Below, piece by piece: positions 32,467-38,965 of a stretch of DNA of 38,965 nt (its first letter is position 1; each line of letters opens with the position of its first letter). Position numbers and translations under genes: made by a program. The stretch spans positions 1 to 38,965 of the forward strand of contig JADFLJ010000003.1 of assembly GCA_022564475.1 (NCBI GenBank), read 5' to 3'. The notes beneath the pieces were generated by a model. That model made no database searches. It was not told the origin of the DNA and saw only the letters and a program-made list of their open reading frames with translations. Source of the stretch: Pseudomonadota bacterium. Lineage in GTDB: Bacteria > Pseudomonadota > Gammaproteobacteria > Steroidobacterales > Woeseiaceae.

Positions 32467-34713
32467 TCAGCCAGCCGACGCCTCAAGATTCTCGAGCGCG
32501 GCGAGTACCTCCGCAAGCGGTTGTGGCTTGCCAATCGCATCGCCCTGAGCGAAGTCGACGCCAATTTTCCGGATCAGCTCCCGGGTCTTGTCGTGCTCGA
32601 CATACTCCGCGACCGTGTCCAACTCCATGACTTTTGCGACCTGCGTAATAGCGGCTACCATCGATTCGGAGATCCGGTTCGTAGTAATATCACGAATGAA
32701 GCTGCCATCGATTTTGAGCGTATCGACCTTGAAGTTCTTTAAGTAGGCGAAGGAACTCAGCCCGGCGCCGAAGTCATCAAGCGCAATATGGCAACCGCGC
32801 TTATGCAATGCGTCGATGAAGGCTTGCGCCTTCGCGAGGTTTGACACTGCAGCGGATTCGGTCACTTCGAAGCCGATGCACTCGTGTGGCAAACCGGATT
32901 CCCGAATCTCGTCCTCGATGAAGGAAAGAATATCGTCATCGCCCATTGACTGACCTGACAGATTGATTGAAAACAACGCGTGGCGACCAACGACTGCCAC
33001 TGCGTGTTCACGCAAGCTCGCCAAGGTTGCACTGACGACCCAACGGTCGATCTGCGGCATCATTTGATAGCGCTCGGCAGCCGAGAAAAATGCGCTCGTC
33101 GGGATCGAGCTGCCAGCGTCATCCGGCATTCGCAACAGCACTTCGAAACGTGGCCGATCATCGGCAGAATTTATTGCGCTGATCGGCTGAGCAAGCAACT
33201 CAAAACGATCACCATCGAGTGCCTGCTGAATTTGTGCGGCCAGGTGCATGTCATCGTGACGCTTGACAATACTCGTGTTCGTTCGATCATAAACCTCAAT
33301 GCGATCGCGGCCGTGATCCTTGGCTGTTTCACAAGCCATGCGCGCCGATGTCAGCGCCTGGCTTTCATCGCCAGAGTCTTTGCTAAATCGCGTAATGCCG
33401 ATGCTGATCGTGACTTGCAGGGTTTTCGTGCCTTCCAGATAACGCAAGGCCTCGCCTTTTTTGCGTATCGCCCTGGCATGCTCCATCGCCTGCTCGTCGT
33501 CAGCATAGGTGAGCAAAATGCAGAAATCGTCGCCCGTAAGCCGCGATACGACCGCGCTCTTGGGCAGGTCTTCCTCGAGCATTCGAGCGAATCGCATGAT
33601 GACCTCGTCACCGGCTTTACGTCCAAATGTATCGTTGACGAGTTGCAGGTTATCCAGATCAAAATAAATGAGTTGGTGATACTCATCACTCGACTCCAGC
33701 GAACGCCAGGATTCCTGCAGTTGTGCCTCGAAGCCGCCGCGATTCATAAGTCCCGTCATGGCATCGAAGGATCGTTCAATGACGTACTCAACCTTACGCA
33801 CAATGTTCGACATGAATCGACGATGCGAATCGTCGAATGGCAGCCCATTGACGCGACCGAGTTGCGCGAGAAGGCCTTCCAGATTGCCCGCATGGTCCAT
33901 CAATGGGCTCACCAGCGTCTGATAGCCCCGATTGTCCACCGTAGATCCGTCTATGGCCGGCATTTCAAAGATTACGGGTGAGCGCTTACCTTCGATTTTG
34001 GGCAATAACTGCTCGATCAGATAACGGTCGAGAACTTTTCGGTTGACGTTCTTCCAGCTGGAGTGCGTCGCGCTTACGCGTATGCGTTTCGAGGGAATCA
34101 GCAGAACGCTGTACGCAATATTGAGGAAGCGACTACTCTGCCCGACGAGTTGCGCCAGGCCCGCGTGACTCTGCGACATGCCGTGGATTTTTTCGTCGAT
34201 TTCGTAGACAAGTTGCAATTCTTTCTCGACGGCCGACGTCATTTCGGTATTGCGCCGACCCTCGAGTTGCAAATGCAATGCCTCGCCAATCACATCGACG
34301 GCCGGCGCCAAAACAGTGTGGAGCATGTTCGGATTAAACCAGGACGATTTGCCGGCGTTGCGGGAAAATACGACGGCCAACACACCCAGGTCCTGACCTT
34401 CGTCGCCTGTCACCGGCAATACAAGCAACGTTCGTCCGGATTTTAGAGTCCTGCGTACATACTGGGAATCTTCGTCGCAAGCCGCCAGGAAATCCGCGGG
34501 AAGATCGGCGACAAAATCATCGGTCTCGTAGTCATCGGCCCCATCACTCGACCAGATGCAAGCACGCGCTGTGTCATAAAAACAAAAGCACTGCGCCCGC
34601 GGCACGAGCGAATGCAGCAGGCCCTTCGCCTTGCCGATTTTGTTGCGTGTTTTTAGGCTGTGCACATCTGCAGACACGGCCTGCCCCGGGTTGTGTCGAT
34701 AATGCACAACCAT
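32467..34713 (-). CDS. GAF-GGDEF-EAL protein, probable c-di-GMP phosphodiesterase
   Basis: Seen in order: an N-terminal sensory part (about 1-300, two GAF-like halves, no membrane segment), a GGDEF domain (about 310-475) and an EAL domain (about 490-735). The GGDEF signature is TGDDF at 393-397, with first Gly and Glu replaced, and FDLDNLQLVND lacks the usual FK, so cyclase activity is doubtful. The EAL domain has EVL at 524-526, NLSGQS, FEVTES, the loop DDFGAG, KIDG, VAEYVE and FAQGD, so all expected metal and catalytic residues appear present (EVL is known in active RocR). Likely a soluble c-di-GMP hydrolase regulated by its GAF and cyclase-like parts. It may be linked to pilus or envelope state. 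Confidence 0.9.
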   Translation of the reverse strand: MVVHYRHNPGQAVSADVHSLKTRNKIGKAKGLLHSLVPRAQCFCFYDTARACIWSSDGADDYETDDFVADLPADFLAACDEDSQYVRRTLKSGRTLLVLPVTGDEGQDLGVLAVVFSRNAGKSSWFNPNMLHTVLAPAVDVIGEALHLQLEGRRNTEMTSAVEKELQLVYEIDEKIHGMSQSHAGLAQLVGQSSRFLNIAYSVLLIPSKRIRVSATHSSWKNVNRKVLDRYLIEQLLPKIEGKRSPVIFEMPAIDGSTVDNRGYQTLVSPLMDHAGNLEGLLAQLGRVNGLPFDDSHRRFMSNIVRKVEYVIERSFDAMTGLMNRGGFEAQLQESWRSLESSDEYHQLIYFDLDNLQLVNDTFGRKAGDEVIMRFARMLEEDLPKSAVVSRLTGDDFCILLTYADDEQAMEHARAIRKKGEALRYLEGTKTLQVTISIGITRFSKDSGDESQALTSARMACETAKDHGRDRIEVYDRTNTSIVKRHDDMHLAAQIQQALDGDRFELLAQPISAINSADDRPRFEVLLRMPDDAGSSIPTSAFFSAAERYQMMPQIDRWVVSATLASLREHAVAVVGRHALFSINLSGQSMGDDDILSFIEDEIRESGLPHECIGFEVTESAAVSNLAKAQAFIDALHKRGCHIALDDFGAGLSSFAYLKNFKVDTLKIDGSFIRDITTNRISESMVAAITQVAKVMELDTVAEYVEHDKTRELIRKIGVDFAQGDAIGKPQPLAEVLAALENLEASAG

Positions 34714-34715
34714 GC

Positions 34716-34737
34716 CAGCGCCCGTTTCCGGGTGCTG
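34716..34737. promoter_or_regulatory. Hairpin directly before the GGDEF/EAL start codon
   Basis: On the minus strand CAGC-A-CCCG and CGGG-C-GCTG can pair with one A-C mismatch around a GAAA tetraloop. The arm ends 2 bp before ATG 34713. It would cover the ribosome-binding region and there is no strong Shine-Dalgarno sequence, so it may lower translation. It also lies between the cysK stop and this gene. Confidence 0.35.
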
Positions 34738-34773
34738 TGATGGAGGTCTCAGCTGAACCTAAATATCAATGGC

Positions 34774-35727
34774 TTACAACGAGTCCAGCCAGTCGTCGTC
34801 GGAGCCCTCATTGACGCCCTCGAACAGTGGCGTCGAGAGATATCGCTCGCCCGTATCGGGCAGCATCGCAAGAATCACTGCGCCATCCTTAGCCGATTCA
34901 GCAACGTCCAGTGCCGTCGCAAGCGTCGCACCTGACGAGATGCCCGCGAAAATACCCTCTTTCTCGGCCAATTCCCGGGCAACCGCGATCGCCCGATCAT
35001 CGCTGACACTGCGCAGGTCGTCGTAAATATCTCGATCGAGAACCGTCGGCAGGAAATCGGGCGTCCAGCCCTGTATTTTGTGCGGGCTCCATTCGGCACC
35101 CGTCAGCAAGGCCGCAGCCTCAGGTTCGGTCGCAACAATTTTCACACTCGGCCGTGCAGCCTTAATCGTTCGGCCTGCGCCCGTCATCGTGCCACCTGTT
35201 CCGTAACCCGTAACCCAGTAATCCAGTCGGCGGTCCGCAAAGTCTTGCAGAATTTCCGGTCCCGTTGTGTTTGCGTGATAGTCCGGATTCGCCGGGTTAT
35301 CGAACTGTTGCGTCAGAAACCAGCCGTGTTTTTTTGCGAGCTCTTCGGCTTTCCTGACCATACCCGTGCCGCGCTCGGCCGCCGGAGTCAAAATTACCTT
35401 AGCGCCCATTCCACGCATGATTTTGCGTCGCTCGATTGAAAACGAGTCCGCCATAACGGCGACAAACGGATAGCCTTTCGCCGCACAAACCATTGCCAGC
35501 GAAATTCCAGTGTTACCGGAAGTAGCCTCGACTACGGTTTGGCCGGGTTTCAGAGTGCCCTTTTCCTCGGCGTCAATGATGATGGCATAAGCCAGGCGAT
35601 CTTTGACCGAGGCGAGTGGGTTGAATGACTCAACCTTGACGTACAGCTCTATGTTTTTTGGACCCATGCGATTTAAGCGCACGACCGGCGTATTGCCAAT
35701 GGTCTGCAGAATATTATCGTAGATCAT
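34774..35727 (-). CDS. cysK: Cysteine synthase A (O-acetylserine sulfhydrylase)
   Basis: PLP enzyme making cysteine from O-acetylserine and sulfide. Seen: IYDNILQTIGNTPVVRLNRM start, PLP Lys in NPLASVKDR, TSGNTGISLAMV, GTGGTMTGAGR, GISSGATLATAL and the C-terminal ILAMLPDTGERYLSTPLF. Length 317 is normal. I chose ATG 35727, with AAGGAC about 9 bp upstream; the longer frame to 35835 runs into the promoter dyad and a cysB remnant. CysK genes are usually activated by CysB; the neighbouring cysB is destroyed here, so control must come from elsewhere if it survives. A dyad at 35774-35795 may be an operator. Confidence 0.96.
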   Translation of the reverse strand: MIYDNILQTIGNTPVVRLNRMGPKNIELYVKVESFNPLASVKDRLAYAIIIDAEEKGTLKPGQTVVEATSGNTGISLAMVCAAKGYPFVAVMADSFSIERRKIMRGMGAKVILTPAAERGTGMVRKAEELAKKHGWFLTQQFDNPANPDYHANTTGPEILQDFADRRLDYWVTGYGTGGTMTGAGRTIKAARPSVKIVATEPEAAALLTGAEWSPHKIQGWTPDFLPTVLDRDIYDDLRSVSDDRAIAVARELAEKEGIFAGISSGATLATALDVAESAKDGAVILAMLPDTGERYLSTPLFEGVNEGSDDDWLDSL

Positions 35728-35773
35728 CGAATTGTCCTTAGAGAGGGAGGAGTATTTTTGCTCATATAACTCA

Positions 35774-35795
35774 GTGCTATATAGGCCAATAGCAC
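35774..35795. promoter_or_regulatory. Dyad in the cysK promoter region
   Basis: GTGCTAT (35774-35780) and ATAGCAC (35789-35795) are perfect inverted repeats with an 8-bp spacer, about 50 bp upstream of cysK. AT-rich hexamers such as TATATA overlap it. It looks like an operator for a dimeric regulator; the regulator is not identified. Confidence 0.4.
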
Positions 35796-35816
35796 AAAGC
35801 AGATTATGCGCCAAAG

Positions 35817-36137
35817 GCAACAACAGCGCACGCATAAGAGCTTATTCCATACCGATGAGTTATTTGCAGGAATTCCGGAAACGCTATCCGAAGGTCAGTT
35901 TGAACTTGCATCAAGGCACGTCGGAACAAATCGCCGACATGGATTGGCTTTCGCAAAGAGGCAGTTATGCGACGTTACATGCTGGACTTCGTGCAACTGT
36001 TCGCGCCCCATATTACCGACAGTCAAATCGAACAGACGCGCCATGCTCGCAGTCAGGATGACATTGATATCTTGTTCGAGAACACGCAGCTACCGCTCCG
36101 TAGCGCTTGTTCGGGCAAGATCACCGAAACCGCCTGA
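35817..36137 (+). pseudogene. cysB: Decayed cysB (LysR-family cysteine regulon activator)
   Basis: Two CysB-like fragments in different frames. The left piece reads roughly ATTAHA, then stop TAA (35835-35837), then, one base out of step, RAYSIP and LQEFRKRYPKVSLNLHQG followed by EQIADM; this matches the CysB segment THTQARYALP...RYPRVSLHMHQG...QIAD. The right piece, in another frame from about 35940, reads IGFRKEAVMRRYMLDFVQ, LFAPHIT and DDIDILFENTQLPLR, matching the CysB C-terminus ([25 protein letters not shown]...). The DNA-binding N-terminus (about 95 residues) and about 140 central residues are missing. Only about 320 of about 975 bp remain. It is divergent from cysK, where an intact cysB would make sense. 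Confidence 0.8.
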
Positions 36138-36147
36138 GCGCCGCGCT

Positions 36148-36735
36148 TTAGTAAATTCGTATTCCGCCGTGCCGTTTGCGGCTTTCGCGATCAACCCACC
36201 ACAAACCAAGCAGGAAGCCCGCGATCAGGCACACAATGATCGCACCGCTAACCCAGGAGTAAGGCAAGCTGTACTGATACGTGGCAGCGCGCTTGATATG
36301 CGCCTGGTTCTCTTCGTCGAGCTCCAGCATACGCGCAGCATTCGAATCAATCCTTGCCTGTAGATCGGCAGATTCCTGCTGCAGCCTTTCAACCAGCGCC
36401 GCAGGTTCGGCGAATGATTGCCGCATGTTCGCCAGCTCCTGCGTCAGGCGATCGTTTTCCGCCTGCGTCTCGGCCACAATCAGCCTCGCGGGCTTGTCGA
36501 AAACCATGTACGCAGCACTCACATAGCCTTGCGTGCCATCCTCCAGTTCCACCAGCGCGGTCTGCGCATTGCGCGACAACACCTCAAATGCCTGGCCACT
36601 AACCAATGTGTCGACACGCGTACCGCTCAGGTCCGCGTTCTGATACATGTTGAGCCGCAAGTTGTCGGTGACGTAAGCGGTCTCAGCAGCCGCCAAAAGG
36701 GGAAGTAGCGTCAAGACCCCAATAAAAAGACGCAT
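36148..36735 (-). CDS. TIGR04211-family SH3 domain protein
   Basis: Gammaproteobacterial envelope protein of unknown function. Seen: signal sequence ending LLAAAETA, a bacterial SH3 domain at about 20-80 (YVTDNLRLNMYQNADLSG, TQGYVSAAYM), a coiled coil at about 85-150, one membrane segment at about 162-181 and a basic C-terminal tail (RESRKRHGG). The order SH3-coil-membrane anchor is the family pattern, giving an anchored periplasmic protein. ATG 36735 with AGA-type upstream site. It lies 60 bp after dacB, on the same strand, so it may share its transcript. Confidence 0.9.
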   Translation of the reverse strand: MRLFIGVLTLLPLLAAAETAYVTDNLRLNMYQNADLSGTRVDTLVSGQAFEVLSRNAQTALVELEDGTQGYVSAAYMVFDKPARLIVAETQAENDRLTQELANMRQSFAEPAALVERLQQESADLQARIDSNAARMLELDEENQAHIKRAATYQYSLPYSWVSGAIIVCLIAGFLLGLWWVDRESRKRHGGIRIY

Positions 36736-36795
36736 GATTAATCTCCGTTGCCCGCAGGGAGTCTACTACAGCCGCGCGCGGATTCGAGTTGACAG

Positions 36796-38205
36796 TTACT
36801 GCTCGTAAAGCCACCGCAGCAACGCCGTCTGTACTTCTTCGCCGGGACCCCGATGGATATCCTTGTAATTTTGCAGCGCGACAACTGCGAATCGACGCCC
36901 TGATTGCGACTGCATATATCCGGCGATCGCCGAAACATGATCGAGTGAGCCCGTTTTCAAATGCGCCTGACCCGTCAGCTCCGGGTCATCGAAACGCCTG
37001 CTCAAAGTACCGTCATGTCCGGACAAGGCCATCGATGACGAGAATTCAGGCATATAGGGTTGCCGCCATGCATAACTTAAAATAGTCGCAAAATCTTTCG
37101 CACTGATGCGCGCGTCGCGCGACAGGCCCGCGCCATTATCAAGCCGCAGGCTTTCAACGTCGGGTATCCTCTCGGCCAGCCAGTCAGCAATCACATCCCT
37201 GCCACCTTGTTCAGTTCCAGGCGCACCGCGAACCTCGGCTGACAAGGTGTAAAGCAATTGCCGCGCCATGACGTTGTTGCTGTACTTGTTTACACGAGCA
37301 ATTACTTCGGACAACGGTAAGGAGCTGAACGAAACAATCGCATCCTCATCCGCAGGCGCCAGCGCATTCCGCCAACTTCCTTCCAGCACGCCACCCGACT
37401 CTTTCCAGAGTGACGCAACAAGTCCATAGGCAAACGCATTGTGATCGAGCGCTGTTCTATCCATCGCGTACTGATGACAGCGACTTGGAAAGCGACCGTC
37501 GAGAATCATCGTGTCGTTATTTTCGTTCGACGTAATCGTTATGCCGCGCTGATAACCTCTGCAGCTGCTGTCCGAGAGTGACAAGCGATTCTCAACTCGC
37601 AAGTTCTCAAGCTCTGGATCCAAAATGACGCGTACACGATTGGCGGCGAGATCCGGCTCGAACCAGTAACGCACGACTTTGAAATTCATCAGCAAGGCAT
37701 TTGGTGAGACGTTATATGCACGCAACGGCTGACGGTCGAACTCCGCCGGATCGTGCGGGGAGACGTCGAAGTAGCTGTCATCCAGCAACAGGTCGCCGCC
37801 TATTTCGTATATGCCAGCCTGGTTGATGGCCCGGAGCATCTTCCATACACGCTCGGTGACGAGAAAGGGGTCGCCATAACCTTTCAGCAATAAATCGCCA
37901 TCGAGTCGACCATCAACAACCTCGCCGAGAGCGTAGACCTCGGTTCGCCAACGATAGCTGGGGCCAAGAACGTCAAGCGCTACCAGCGTTGTGACGAGTT
38001 TCATCGTCGACGCGGGATTTCGCGACACAGCGTCATTCCAGCTCAGCAATACGTCGCCGCTATCGAGATCGATAACGTGCACGCTCAGCGTGTCGTCCGG
38101 AAGCTGACGTAATTTCAGGACACTGCGGACCAACAGCGGCAACTCCGGCTCAGCCGCGGCCACCACCATCGTGAATAGCAAAAGGAATATTGGCAGTCTC
38201 TTCAC
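36796..38205 (-). CDS. dacB: D-alanyl-D-alanine carboxypeptidase/endopeptidase (PBP4)
   Basis: Periplasmic peptidase of type M15/S13 (PBP4, family S13) that trims peptidoglycan stem peptides and cuts cross-links. Seen: signal sequence (about 20 residues), Ser-x-x-Lys in STMK (66-69), KYSNN as the SxN motif, and LKTGSLDHV as KTG near the end, with the extra domain between the first two motifs. 469 residues is normal. GTG 38205 overlaps the upstream gene by 4 bp in GTGA and precedes the signal peptide directly; the open frame to 38313 is inside that gene. It forms a coupled pair with the TVP38-type gene. Confidence 0.93.
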   Translation of the reverse strand: MKRLPIFLLLFTMVVAAAEPELPLLVRSVLKLRQLPDDTLSVHVIDLDSGDVLLSWNDAVSRNPASTMKLVTTLVALDVLGPSYRWRTEVYALGEVVDGRLDGDLLLKGYGDPFLVTERVWKMLRAINQAGIYEIGGDLLLDDSYFDVSPHDPAEFDRQPLRAYNVSPNALLMNFKVVRYWFEPDLAANRVRVILDPELENLRVENRLSLSDSSCRGYQRGITITSNENNDTMILDGRFPSRCHQYAMDRTALDHNAFAYGLVASLWKESGGVLEGSWRNALAPADEDAIVSFSSLPLSEVIARVNKYSNNVMARQLLYTLSAEVRGAPGTEQGGRDVIADWLAERIPDVESLRLDNGAGLSRDARISAKDFATILSYAWRQPYMPEFSSSMALSGHDGTLSRRFDDPELTGQAHLKTGSLDHVSAIAGYMQSQSGRRFAVVALQNYKDIHRGPGEEVQTALLRWLYEQ

Positions 38206-38840
38206 AGCGTGTTCGATTCTCGTAATTGCCTTCTCAGTGCACGATTCAGCGCGCGCCTGACTGTCAGGACCACTGCAACGATCGCGACCAATGCGACTGC
38301 AGCAGCCCACCATACATTGCTACCGATATTGGCACCCTCATTCAGAATCTGACTCATATCATTCGCAAGCGTACCCAGGTAAACGTAAAATCCTGCAATC
38401 GGCAGCATGCCAACTGCAGTTCCAGCCACATAAACACCGATATTCACACCTGTGATGCCGTACGCGTAATTCAGGAAGTTGAATGGGAGCACCAGCGCGA
38501 TGCGTGTGAGCACGACGATCGTAAATGCCTGTTCTTCGAGGGCGTCATCCAGCGCCAGCAGCTTCGCATTGCCCGCAATACGGCGCTCAACCCAGGGGCG
38601 CGCCAACGTCCGGCCAACCAGGAACGCCGCCGCAGCGCCACCAACGATGCCCAGCATTGCATACACAAGGCCCATCGTCAGACCAAAAACCAGACCACCC
38701 AACATCATCGAAATCCAACCTGGCAACATTGCCGCAGTTGCGAGTATCGTCAGTAAAATATAGGCGACGGCACCGAGAAGCGGATGTTGGCCGGCCCAGG
38801 CTTCCAGCCAGATGAGCCAGTCGGCGATCGGCAGTGTCAC
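38202..38840 (-). CDS. TVP38/TMEM64-family (DedA-like, SNARE-associated) membrane protein
   Basis: Inner-membrane protein of the VTT/DedA superfamily, members of which are implicated in lipid carrier or phospholipid flipping. Seen: about five hydrophobic segments, the conserved core PGWISMMLGGLVFG, GIVGGAAAAFLVGRTLARPWV, the Arg motif TRIALVLPFNFLNYAYG with the Pro-Phe signature and GMLPIAGFYVYLG. 212 residues, with a basic C-terminus. Start is GTG 38840, the only start after an upstream in-frame stop, with GGA about 9 bp before. Its end overlaps dacB in GTGA, which suggests a link to cell-wall or carrier recycling. Confidence 0.88.
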   Translation of the reverse strand: MTLPIADWLIWLEAWAGQHPLLGAVAYILLTILATAAMLPGWISMMLGGLVFGLTMGLVYAMLGIVGGAAAAFLVGRTLARPWVERRIAGNAKLLALDDALEEQAFTIVVLTRIALVLPFNFLNYAYGITGVNIGVYVAGTAVGMLPIAGFYVYLGTLANDMSQILNEGANIGSNVWWAAAVALVAIVAVVLTVRRALNRALRRQLRESNTL

Positions 38841-38877
38841 TAGTGGTCCAACAAGCTTGTATTGATGGGTTCAGAGC

Positions 38878-38965
38878 TACCCGGATGATCCAAGACAAGG
38901 CACAGTCCGCAGGGAATGGCGAGTCCTTTCCAAGGGCTCTAACGCCGTATGGGATCATCCGGGTA
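38878..38965. repeat. 14-bp perfect inverted repeat at the window end
   Basis: TACCCGGATGATCC (38878-38891) and GGATCATCCGGGTA (38952-38965) are exact inverted repeats separated by 60 bp. The second arm ends at the last base of the window and may continue. The 125 bp after the TVP38 start hold no gene. This could be the edge of a dispersed repeat, a small non-autonomous element or an RNA structure; the unit cannot be classified from here. Confidence 0.65.

Noticed and set aside
32980-33981. 333-residue open frame on the plus strand opposite the GGDEF/EAL gene
   Set aside because: No family features; the opposite strand has complete GGDEF/EAL domains.
35732-36061. An intact 109-residue protein here
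   Set aside because: It matches CysB only for a central stretch, then leaves frame. The C-terminal CysB match is in another frame, so this is a pseudogene rather than a small gene.
38587-38958. 123-residue minus-strand open frame crossing the TVP38 gene start
   Set aside because: Runs in another frame through the membrane protein and into the inverted repeat; no motif.

Overview
This window is a continuous piece of bacterial chromosome, densely packed with housekeeping genes. The gene content points to a marine or environmental gammaproteobacterium. The evidence is a Type IV pilus retraction ATPase cluster divergent from yggS-proC-yggT-DUF4426, a tonB-yqgE-ruvX-pyrB block, LPS genes that use a phosphorylated single Kdo (kdkA plus an OpsX-type heptosyltransferase), glnE near hldD/waaF, and the TIGR04211, DUF4426 and zf-CHCC families. 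Base composition looks moderately GC-rich throughout. The left part follows the order I remember for Pseudomonas aeruginosa (tonB-yqgE-yqgF-pyrB ... pilU-pilT | yggS-proC-yggT-DUF4426), with local replacements. I would place it among deep-branching Gammaproteobacteria (Woeseia/Chromatiales-like), but that is inference. I see no transposase, phage gene, tRNA, rRNA or CRISPR array.

Layout. 1-4628 (+): the end of an ApbE flavin transferase, a TonB-like protein, YqgE, RuvX, aspartate carbamoyltransferase PyrB and a PyrK-like iron-sulfur flavoprotein overlapping pyrB by 4 bp. 4633-7928 (-): three consecutive PilT/PilU-family ATPases. 8015-10710 (+): yggS, proC, yggT and a DUF4426 lipoprotein. 10711-11260: an HU-type DNA-binding protein behind a structured leader, closed by a long hairpin shared with a convergent alpha/beta hydrolase. 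12002-14923 (+): ornithine aminotransferase, a coiled-coil/HhH membrane protein and an OmpA-type protein. 14925-18753 (-): a protein-quality group (FKBP lipoprotein, MsrB, HtpG with a good heat-shock promoter) and three small unknown proteins. 18883-23189 (-): nucleosidase PpnN, an L,D-transpeptidase, a small membrane protein and MltD.

23329-29498: an exported aspartoacylase-like protein, then an LPS block (lpxL-type acyltransferase, kdkA, opsX-like heptosyltransferase, waaF, hldD, zf-CHCC). 29547-38840 (-): glnE, a GGDEF/EAL protein, cysK, a TIGR04211 SH3 protein, dacB (PBP4) and a TVP38-type membrane protein. Between cysK and the SH3 gene lies a decayed cysB. Its two remaining pieces are recognisable but in different frames, so the divergent regulator that presumably once sat beside cysK is gone. 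The last 125 bp hold no gene but carry a perfect 14-bp inverted repeat that ends at the window edge.

Most of the window is ordinary core genome. The least ordinary items are the cysB relic with a dyad in the cysK promoter, the third pilus ATPase paralogue with an altered His-box region, the PyrK-like protein with no visible PyrD partner, the HhH/OmpA pair of unknown function, the divergent kdkA/opsX pair with only 23 bp between TTG starts, and the terminal inverted repeat. I found no clear new multi-gene defence or mobile system.
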